Of a stretch of DNA of 64,000 bases, positions 17,520 to 29,200 are shown piece by piece. Source of the stretch: Pseudomonas sp. B6002 (GTDB lineage: Bacteria; Pseudomonadota; Gammaproteobacteria; Pseudomonadales; Pseudomonadaceae); NCBI RefSeq assembly GCF_013385985.1, contig NZ_JACAOY010000016.1, positions 124,001 through 188,000 on the forward strand. Reading direction: 5' to 3'. The notes under the pieces are model-generated. The model saw nothing but the letters and a program-made list of their open reading frames with translations. It was not told the origin of the DNA and made no database searches. The position numbers were made by a program, and so were the translations under genes. The first letter of the stretch is position 1. The number at the start of each line of letters is the position of its first letter.

Positions 17520-17542
17520 CCTGTTTTTTTCTTAAACAGGAG
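17520..17542 (+). promoter_or_regulatory. Hairpin overlapping the ribH Shine-Dalgarno sequence
   Basis: CCTGTTT (17520-17526) can pair with AAACAGG (17534-17540). The second arm overlaps the ribosome site AGGAG (17538-17542), 7 nt before the ATG at 17550. This could be the expression platform by which the upstream FMN riboswitch blocks translation. The pairing is seen in the sequence; the role is inferred. Confidence 0.45.
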
Positions 17543-17549
17543 TCAGAAC

Positions 17550-18059
17550 ATGCAACCCACCGCAATCGACAGCAAAAGCAAAAACCATCACGGCGAGCGC
17601 GTCGCGTTTATCCAGGCCTGCTGGCACAAGGATATTGTCGACCAATCCCGTAAAGGCTTCCTCGCCGAAATGATCGCCCAGGGCTACCAGGAATCGGACA
17701 TTGATTTCTTCGAAGTCGGCGGCGCCTTTGAAATGCCCCTGCACGCCAAGCTGCTGGCCAAGACTGGCCGTTACGCCGGTATCGTCGCGGCCGCACTGGT
17801 AGTGGACGGTGGCATCTACCGTCACGAATTCGTCGCCCAATCGGTGGTCAGTGGCCTGATGCAAGTGCAGCTGGAAACCGAAGTGCCGGTGTTCTCCGTG
17901 TCCCTGACCCCGCACCACTTCCACGCGGGCAGCGAGCACCACACCTTCTTCTTCGATCACTTCGTGCACAAGGGCCAGGAAGCGGCTCGCACCTGTGCCG
18001 ACACGCTGCACAAAGTGCGTGCCATCCGTCGCAGCGAGCCACGGGCTGTAGCGGTCTAA
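17550..18059 (+). CDS. ribH: 6,7-dimethyl-8-ribityllumazine synthase, second type (RibH2-like)
   Basis: Condenses 5-amino-6-ribitylaminouracil with 3,4-dihydroxybutanone phosphate, the penultimate step of riboflavin synthesis. It is 169 aa. VGGAFEMPLHAKLLA, VVDGGIYRHEFVAQSVVSGLM and VSLTPHHFH match the decameric RibH2 type known from Brucella and rhizobia more than the standard E. coli-like enzyme that pseudomonads encode in the rib operon. It stands alone behind an FMN riboswitch, so it looks like an inducible paralogue used when flavin is low. It is followed by a REP doublet. Confidence 0.9.
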   Translation: MQPTAIDSKSKNHHGERVAFIQACWHKDIVDQSRKGFLAEMIAQGYQESDIDFFEVGGAFEMPLHAKLLAKTGRYAGIVAAALVVDGGIYRHEFVAQSVVSGLMQVQLETEVPVFSVSLTPHHFHAGSEHHTFFFDHFVHKGQEAARTCADTLHKVRAIRRSEPRAVAV

Positions 18060-18068
18060 ACCACACCG

Positions 18069-18154
18069 TGTAGGAGCCGGCTTGCCGGCGATTGCATCAC
18101 CTCGATTTACGCATAGACCGAGGTGTCTGCATCGCCGGCAAGCCAGCTCCTACA
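18069..18154. repeat. REP doublet (GTAGGAGC class)
   Basis: TGTAGGAGCCGGCTTGCCGG ... GCCAGCTCCTACA with GACCGAGGTG in the middle, between the convergent genes ribH and astE. Confidence 0.88.
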
Positions 18155-18180
18155 AGGGATCGCGAGAAGCCGTCAGAGAC

Positions 18181-19185
18181 CTACGCCAAACCCGCATCCG
18201 TGGTCGGCACAATCAGAATTCCCGCCCGCAAACCGCTCTTGACCTTCGGGTTCGGGAAGATAATGCGCGCCCCCTCCTCCTCGATCACCCAGCGGGTCTT
18301 GGCCACGTCTTCGGCCAGCAAATAGCCCTTTTCCAATTCCGAAAAGTTTTCCACATCCGCCGGCAAGTGCAGGAGGAAGGCATCGCTGTGCTTGATGATT
18401 TCGCGGGACACGGCAAACAGCTTCAATCCGTCGAGGCTGTCGGTCTCGGGCTCGGTGCCTTCGATGATCTGCTTGAGGCGCGTCTCCAGGCGAGACACGT
18501 CCACGCCCTGGTTCTGCCCAAACGGCCGTGCCTTGCCCAACTCCAGGGTGAAGGCTTCTGCGCCCAGCTGCTCGTAGGTAAATGCAGTGAAAGTAATGGA
18601 AGTCTTGTTCTGCAACAGCACCGCCTCCATACCGGCGGCACGCAGGCGGGCCAGTTCATGGCGAGAATGCTGGCGGCCGTCCTTCCACGGGTACAGCGCG
18701 AACTGCTCGATCTTCGAACCACGGATCGCCGTGTGCAGGTCGTAATGCAGGCGCGAGCGGTCGGGCAGGCTGAAGAAGGTCCGGGCCAGTTGCTCCAGCT
18801 CGGCGGCGCGCATGGCCTCCGGGCCGATGTTTTGTTCGTGACGGCCGTTGAACAGCCGGTTGACGTCCAGTTCCAGGTATCGCTCGCCGCGGCGCATGGC
18901 CTCGGGGTTGCCGAACAGGAACAGGATACGGTTGCGGGGCTTGATCTCCCCACGGGCAATGCCATGCAACAGGCGGTCGAGCAGTTCGATCGGCGCGGTT
19001 TCGTTGCCATGGATGCCAGACGACAGCAGCAAGTCGCTGCCGTTGTCTCGGCCCTGCGGCGGGCGCACTTCAAGCGCGCCCTCGCTGAGCCAGCGCATCT
19101 GCACGCCGTCGACAGTCAGTTGAATTTTTTGCGCCGGTTCACGACCGGCGAGGGTCAGTTCAAGCAGTTTGCCGAGGGCGAGCAT
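18181..19185 (-). CDS. astE: Succinylglutamate desuccinylase (AruE/AstE)
   Basis: Last step of the arginine succinyltransferase pathway: N-succinylglutamate to succinate and glutamate. It is 334 aa. The zinc-dependent AspA/AstE fold is shown by [17 protein letters not shown] (about residues 58-74; zinc ligands His and Glu) and the third ligand region [10 protein letters not shown] (about 147-156). It is the last gene of the aru operon, after the 96-aa protein. Confidence 0.96.
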   Translation of the reverse strand: MLALGKLLELTLAGREPAQKIQLTVDGVQMRWLSEGALEVRPPQGRDNGSDLLLSSGIHGNETAPIELLDRLLHGIARGEIKPRNRILFLFGNPEAMRRGERYLELDVNRLFNGRHEQNIGPEAMRAAELEQLARTFFSLPDRSRLHYDLHTAIRGSKIEQFALYPWKDGRQHSRHELARLRAAGMEAVLLQNKTSITFTAFTYEQLGAEAFTLELGKARPFGQNQGVDVSRLETRLKQIIEGTEPETDSLDGLKLFAVSREIIKHSDAFLLHLPADVENFSELEKGYLLAEDVAKTRWVIEEEGARIIFPNPKVKSGLRAGILIVPTTDAGLA

Positions 19186-19196
19186 AAGCAGCTTCC

Positions 19197-19487
19197 TTAG
19201 TGGTTGCAGCCTGGGCCGTGGACGTGATCGTCGTCGTCACCTTCAACGTCAGCCGGTTCCATTTCCAGTTGCAGGCTCATCAGGTTGGTCGCCAGGGGGC
19301 GCATCAGCAGGTTGGCGTACTCGGCGTCGCCTTCTTCCACGTCCACGCCGATCAGCAGCTGGCCACGGCCGTCGTGCTGGATCCAGATCTCCTTGCCCTG
19401 CCACACCACGGCGACGCGGGTGCAAGAGGTTTCCAGCTGGGTGCCGTCGGTGTCTTCAAGGATCAGCTTCAGGGTGTCGGTGGTCAT
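19197..19487 (-). CDS. Conserved small protein between astB and astE, His/Asp-rich C-terminus
   Basis: 96 aa. It corresponds by position to the conserved hypothetical between aruB and aruE in P. aeruginosa, which is sometimes named topoisomerase II without visible basis. A central segment ([20 protein letters not shown], about 23-42) is predicted beta-rich. The tail [14 protein letters not shown] could bind a metal. No catalytic motif seen. Tight spacing (11 nt to astE, 24 nt from astB) places it in the arginine catabolic operon. Confidence 0.85.
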   Translation of the reverse strand: MTTDTLKLILEDTDGTQLETSCTRVAVVWQGKEIWIQHDGRGQLLIGVDVEEGDAEYANLLMRPLATNLMSLQLEMEPADVEGDDDDHVHGPGCNH

Positions 19488-19511
19488 AACTATGTTCTCA
19501 GCCGTATGGCG

Positions 19512-20858
19512 TTAATTGATCTGGAAAGGATAAACCGAGCCCAGTTTAAGGATTTGCGTCAGTTCATCCAGTGCCGTCCGGCATTCAAGCAGTAACTGCG
19601 GGTCAGCCAGGTCGCTTTCGCGCAGGCTGTCGCGGTAATGCTTGCCTACCCACTGGGTCAGTGTTTCGTACAACGGCGCGGTCATGATAACGCCTGGATT
19701 CACCGCCGCCAGTTCCGTTTCGTTCAACGCCACGCGCAAGCGCAGGCACGCCGGGCCACCGCCGTTCTGCATGCTTTGCTTGAGGTCGAACACCTTCACT
19801 TCGCGGATCAGCCCACCGGAAGCGGTCAGGCCCTGCAGGTATTGCCAGACGCGCTCGTTGGCGCGGCATTCTTCCGGCACGATCAGCAACATCGAGCCGT
19901 CGGCACGGCTGAGCAACTGGCTGTTGAACAGGTACGAACGCACCGCGTCCTCGACGCTGACCTGGGCGCGCGGCACGCAAACGGACTGGAAGTTGCCGCC
20001 CAGTTTGCCCAGCTTGGCGTGCAGTTCACCCAGCATCTGTTCGGTATTGAGGAACGCGTCCTCGTGATAGAACAGCACTTCGCCGTTGCCCACGGCGATC
20101 ACGTCGTTGTGGAACACGCCGGCATCGATCACCGCCGGGTTCTGCTGGGCGTAGACCACGCCGTCATCCTTCAGCCCGTGCAGGCGCGCAACGGCCTGGG
20201 ACGCTTCGAGGGTCTGGCGCGCCGGGTACTTCTGCGGCGCCGGGTAGCGCGGGTCGAACGCACTGCGGCCGAACACAAAAAATTCCACGCCCGCCTCGCC
20301 GTACTCACGGCAGAAACGCGTGTGGTTGGCTGCGCCTTCGTCACCAAACTGCGCCACAGCGGGCAAGGCGGCGTGGTGGGCGAAGTGCTGTTGATCGGCA
20401 AACATCGCCCCCAGCACGCGGCTGGTGGTGGGGTGCTCAATGCTGCGGTGGTATTTGCAGTTGAGGTTGGCGGCGGTGAAATGCACGCGGCCATCCGCGG
20501 TGTCGGCGCTCGGGCTGACCGTGGCGGCGTTGGCCACCCACATGCTCGACGCCGAGCAGCTTGCCACCAGCAGCGGCATGGCTTGCTTGGCCGCCTGCTG
20601 GATCACCTGCGCGTCACTACCGCTGAAGCCAAGGCTGCGCAAGGCGGCCACATCAGGACGTTCCTGGGGCGCCAATACGCCTTGCACAAACCCCATGTCC
20701 ATCAGGGCTTTCATTTTTTGCAGGCCCTGCAACGCCGCTTCCTTGGGGTTGGAATGCTGCTGGCTGTTGCTCTGGGACGCGACGTTGCCGAAGGACAAAC
20801 CGCCGTAGTTATGGGTCGGCCCCACTAGACCGTCAAAATTGACTTCATAGGATTTCAT
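19512..20858 (-). CDS. astB: N-succinylarginine dihydrolase (AruB/AstB)
   Basis: Hydrolyses N2-succinylarginine to N2-succinylornithine, CO2 and ammonia. It is 448 aa from the ATG complementary to 20856-20858 ([20 protein letters not shown]); the longer in-frame start lacks a ribosome site. The N-terminal signature [18 protein letters not shown] and the C-terminal catalytic cysteine in [12 protein letters not shown] (about residues 363-374) mark the amidinotransferase-fold enzyme. It is separated from astD by a REP doublet but in the same direction. Confidence 0.97.
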   Translation of the reverse strand: MKSYEVNFDGLVGPTHNYGGLSFGNVASQSNSQQHSNPKEAALQGLQKMKALMDMGFVQGVLAPQERPDVAALRSLGFSGSDAQVIQQAAKQAMPLLVASCSASSMWVANAATVSPSADTADGRVHFTAANLNCKYHRSIEHPTTSRVLGAMFADQQHFAHHAALPAVAQFGDEGAANHTRFCREYGEAGVEFFVFGRSAFDPRYPAPQKYPARQTLEASQAVARLHGLKDDGVVYAQQNPAVIDAGVFHNDVIAVGNGEVLFYHEDAFLNTEQMLGELHAKLGKLGGNFQSVCVPRAQVSVEDAVRSYLFNSQLLSRADGSMLLIVPEECRANERVWQYLQGLTASGGLIREVKVFDLKQSMQNGGGPACLRLRVALNETELAAVNPGVIMTAPLYETLTQWVGKHYRDSLRESDLADPQLLLECRTALDELTQILKLGSVYPFQIN

Positions 20859-20928
20859 CGGCGAGGCTCCACGAACATCTGTTTTTATAGGCATCTAGTG
20901 CAGATCTGTAACTGTTAACCCGATCAAC

Positions 20929-21014
20929 TGTGGGAGCTGGCTTGCCTGCGATGCGGACGACTCGGTCTATGATAAAACCGAGGTGATGCCTTCGCAGGCA
21001 AGCCAGCTCCCACA
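20929..21014. repeat. REP doublet (GTGGGAGC class) inside the aru operon
   Basis: TGTGGGAGCTGGCTTGCCTG ... GCCAGCTCCCACA with ACCGAGGTG in the spacer. It sits between astD and astB and could give differential mRNA stability within the operon. Confidence 0.88.
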
Positions 21015-21031
21015 CAAGCCCGCCCCCACAT

Positions 21032-23523
<2,492 letters not shown>

Positions 23524-23576
23524 GCTATCTCCTCAGACGGGCCGCTGTCTGGCAGCCACCCGCGACACTCAATTCT

Positions 23577-24596
23577 TTAAACCGCGACCAGGCGCACACT
23601 CGCACCTTCGCCAACACCCAGGGCTTCGGCGGCGGCCAGGTCCAGGGTCACCGGTTTGCCGGGCGCGTAGTCCAGCTCCAGCATCACCGCACGGTAATCC
23701 TGCAACTGCCCGTTGCTCACCAGGTACTGGCGGCCGGCGCCCTTGACCATCTCGCCGATCTTCACCGGCACCACGCGGCTCTGGGCGATGGAGCGAATGC
23801 CCGAGACCCGTGCGTGCAATGTCGGGCCACCGTCGAAGATGTCGATGTAGTGGTCGGTCTCGAAGCCTTCGCGCATCAGGATGTCGAAGGTGATCTGCGC
23901 ACGCGGGTGCACTTGGCCCATGGCTTCCTGGGCTTCGTCCGGCAACAGCGGCACGTAGATCGGGTAATGCGGCATCAGCTCGGCGAGGAAGGTACGGCTT
24001 TTCAGCCCGCACAGGCGCTCGGCGGCGGCGTAGTTGAGGTCGAAGAAGTTGCGGCCGATGGCGTCCCAGAACGGCGAGTCACCGTTCTCGTCGCTGTAGC
24101 CAACGATCTCGGTCACCACCGAGTCGGCAAAGCGCTCGGGGTGGCTGGCGACGAACAGCAGGCGGCCACGGGAATTGAGTTCCGACCACGGCGAACCGAC
24201 CAGCTCGGGCACCACGTAGAAACTGGTGAGCAGGCTATTGCCGGTAAGGTCGTGGCACTGGGAAAGTACGTGGATCTTGTTGTGGATCTTCAGCTCGCGG
24301 GAGGCGTGCACGAAGGTCTCGTTGCGAAAGCTGTAGAACGGCTCGGAATAACCGGCCGAAGCGACGATGGCCGAGCAGCCGGCGAGCTTGCCGCTCTCGG
24401 TGTCTTCGAGCACGAAGAAATAGCTTTCTTCGCCATTGAAACTTACCTCGGCCGCGAAGGACGCTTCGCTGGCGGCGATCTTGTCGCTGAGGCGTTCCAC
24501 ATCGTCCGGCAAGGAGGTGACACCAATCGGGCTGTCCGCAGCCAGACGCTGTACCTCGCCCAGATCAGCCATTTGCGCGGGGCGCATCACCAGCAT
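23577..24596 (-). CDS. aruF: Arginine N-succinyltransferase, alpha subunit (AruF)
   Basis: Partner subunit of AruG, 339 aa. The N-terminus MLVMRPAQMADLGEVQRLAA and FWDAIGRNFFDLNYAAAERL match the paired position in AruG, showing the tandem paralogy. FDGGPTLHARVSGIRSI lies near the C-terminus. It is second in the aruCFGDBE order, 53 nt before aruG and separated from aruC by a REP doublet. Confidence 0.96.
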   Translation of the reverse strand: MLVMRPAQMADLGEVQRLAADSPIGVTSLPDDVERLSDKIAASEASFAAEVSFNGEESYFFVLEDTESGKLAGCSAIVASAGYSEPFYSFRNETFVHASRELKIHNKIHVLSQCHDLTGNSLLTSFYVVPELVGSPWSELNSRGRLLFVASHPERFADSVVTEIVGYSDENGDSPFWDAIGRNFFDLNYAAAERLCGLKSRTFLAELMPHYPIYVPLLPDEAQEAMGQVHPRAQITFDILMREGFETDHYIDIFDGGPTLHARVSGIRSIAQSRVVPVKIGEMVKGAGRQYLVSNGQLQDYRAVMLELDYAPGKPVTLDLAAAEALGVGEGASVRLVAV

Positions 24597-24650
24597 GGTG
24601 TCACTCCTTAACTCGAAAACTCACAGAGGAAAAAATGCCGGAGGTTCCCC

Positions 24651-24737
24651 TGTAGGAGCCGGCTTGCCGGCGATCGCATCAGCGCGGTGTGGTTGTTGCA
24701 CCGAGGTGTCTGGATCGCCGGCAAGCCAGCTCCTACA
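24651..24737. repeat. REP doublet (GTAGGAGC class) between aruC and aruF
   Basis: TGTAGGAGCCGGCTTGCCGG ... GCCAGCTCCTACA with CACCGAGGTG in the spacer. It lies inside the operon. Confidence 0.88.
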
Positions 24738-24801
24738 GGGACAGAGTCCGGCCTTTGGAATGTGTGTTCGGCGCCCGATTGCTCGAGCGCCGAACGGTCC
24801 A

Positions 24802-26167
<1,366 letters not shown>

Positions 26168-26266
26168 AATAGCGTCGCAATGGCGCAGTTTAAACTAACT
26201 ATCTAAAGCAGGCGGCGTGAAACGCGCTGATCTACTGATGCCCTTTCCTCTTATCAGAGATTGAGC

Positions 26267-29200
26267 ATGAGCACGCCCTCACCCTCCAGCCAGCCCGACA
26301 GCCATTACCAGATCCTGAGAGGCGCCATTCCCAGCTGGTTAGGCAAAGCCTCCAACGCCAAACAGCAGGCCCTGTCCCGCGCCAACCCACAGCCGTTACC
26401 CGCCGCCCCTGCGCTCAGGCGCCTGAACGCCGAGCACTGGGATGCGCAAAATGCCGTGGACAACGCGCTCAAACACGTGAAAGGCCCAAGGGAATTTGCC
26501 CGCGAAGTACTTGAACATGCGTTGAAAACTCGCTTCGACCTGGTCCTCGACAGTGAGGCGGTGTTCCTGCGCCTTTACATCCCCCAGCACATCCCCTGGT
26601 TTTCGATTCCCTCCGGAGCCGCGCGCACGTGGACGGTGTCACTGCTGGACGCCGCCCTGCATAACTTCGAACAGGACGAAACCCTCGAAGGCGCATTCGA
26701 AGCCGCGTCTACGTTCATTACGCCGCCCTCCGACAGCGGCCGATTCAATACACTGCCCGCGATCGGGAAGATAATCAGCATTCCCGCTTTCACGCAGTTA
26801 TGCCGCGAACTGGACATCGGCGCACACTATCAAACCTATTTGCGCGAACAGCTGGGCCTCACTGAACCCGTGAGTGCCGCCGTGCTCGAACACAAGGTGA
26901 CCGTCAGCCAGAAAGCCGCCCTGCGCGCCGCCCTGCAACTGGCACGCACACGGGGCGATATCAGCGACGCTTACGCACAGCAGGTGGACGGGCTGCTGCA
27001 AGGCCGCCGCAACCTGACACTCGACAACCTGCCCCTGCGCTGCCACGCCTTCACGATGTTGCAAGTGCCGCTGACCGGCATCCTTCTGCTCGCACCCGAC
27101 CTGGAGAACACCCGCTCAGTCCAGCGCCTGCTGGCCTACGTCCCGGACGACCCACAGCATCCGCTCAAGGAATATGCCTCGCCACTGGCGTTCAAGCAGG
27201 CGCTGACACGGCAGCTGCGCAGCCCCGACTATCAGGCTTTTTTCAGCCGCTTTGTCGCCCACCAACACCGTGGGCGTTTTTTTGCCGATCTGAGTCAGCG
27301 CCTGGGCCGAATCACCTGGCACCCGCCTGGGTACGGCAGCAGCCTGGCGCCGTGGCGCAATCAGCCGACCGATGACCCCAAACTGCAATTTGTCGCAGAC
27401 GTCATTCAAGGCGAGCCGTGGCAACACCTCTATCAGCAAAAGCTCAATCAGATCCTCAACGACGCGCGAACCCAAGCCGTGTCAACGGCCGATGTCGACC
27501 GCAAAGCCCGCTGGGCGCTGTGGGACTCGTTCGTCAATGTCGCCTCATCCATCCTCAACGCCGCCCTGCTGATCGTCGCCCCCTTCATTCCAGGATTGGG
27601 CGAGTTGATGTTGGGGTACATGGCCTATCAACTGCTCGATGAGGTATTCGAGGGGATAATCGCCTGGGCGCAAAACGATACACGGGAGGCGTTCGTCCAC
27701 CTGATGGGCGTTCTTCAGTCACTCGTGAAACTGGGTGCATTTGGCGTGGGCAGTACGATCGGCATCACGCAAATGCGCAAAGTGTTACCGGCAGAGGTCG
27801 TGGCCTTCATCGAACGGTTCAAACCGGTGACCCTGGCCAACGGGGGCAAGCGCTATTGGAAGCCCGACCTGTCGCCCTATCAGCACGATCTCAGTCTGCC
27901 GCCGCGCCTGGGCATCAATGAACAGGGCCTGCATACCTTGCGGGGCGAATCGATACTGCCCCTGGGCGGTAAGCTTTATGCCGTGGAGCCGACCGAGCAC
28001 AGTGCACACTATCGCCTCAAACACCTCACTCGCCCGGATGCCTATCAACCCTTGGTTCACCATAACGGTGCGGGCGCCTGGCATACCGAGCTGGAACGCC
28101 CCCTGCAATGGGACCGCAACACCCTGTTGCAGCGCCTGGGCCACAAAGCCGAAGGTCTGAGTGAGGCAGACCGCGAACAGGCCCTGGGCCTCAGTGGTGT
28201 ACAGGAAGACGCACTGCGCAAAATGCACGTCAACAGCCTGCCCCTGCCGCCTCTGCTGGACGACAGCCTGGCGCGCGTGCGCATAGACCGTGACCTCACA
28301 CGCCTGATCGACAACCTGCGCAGCGATGACCCGGCGGTATACGGCAGCATCGACCCCCAGGACACCTTGCAACTGCTGACCACCTACGGCAATTGGCCAA
28401 CAGAGAAGTCACTGTGCTTTCTCGACAGTCGCGGCCGGGTCACCTGGACCTTTGGCGACCCGAGCAAACCCATGGTGCAAATTCATGAAGCGCAGCTGAA
28501 AAACGGAGATTTGCTCAAGGCCGTCCTCCAAAGCCTGACGCCGGATGAGTTGCGTATTCAATTCGGCGAACGCATCGGCGACCCGCAGTTGAGCCTGGAA
28601 GTGCGCACGCAACAACTGCGTGAAAAACTGGCGCAGGGTGCCGAACGCCAACGTGCGGCTTTGTTCGACTCCCGTTATGGCGCGCTGCCCTCTGCCACAA
28701 CGCATTACGCGCGGCAGATTCAACACACTGCGGCCGGCCTGCCCATCGGTGTGGCACAACGACTGGCAGGCGACGCCAGCGGCGCTGAACTCGACATCCT
28801 CGACCAGCGCCGCACGCCACCACGCCTGGCCCAACTGGCCCAGGCCGCCCTGGATGAGCTGCGTCTGAACCGGGCCTATGAAGGCCTGTATCTCGACTCA
28901 CAAAACAGTGTCGACACCGATCGGCTGAGCCTCAACTCGCTGCGGCTGCAACCCGGATGGTCGGATCAAATCCGGCTGGACGCACGCCACCGCAGCCTCG
29001 AAGGAACCTTGTGGAACAGCATCGGCCCGGCTGACGCACCGATCCAGCGCACACTGGTGCGCCTGGACTCCGGCCTGTACGTGCCCCATGAAGGCAGTCT
29101 TGCCTTGTCAGGGGAGATCGACCTGTACCGCGCGATCCTCCATGCCCTGCCTGATGCGCAACGCCGGGCGTTGAACATCGATATCCACGACGGCCCCGAG

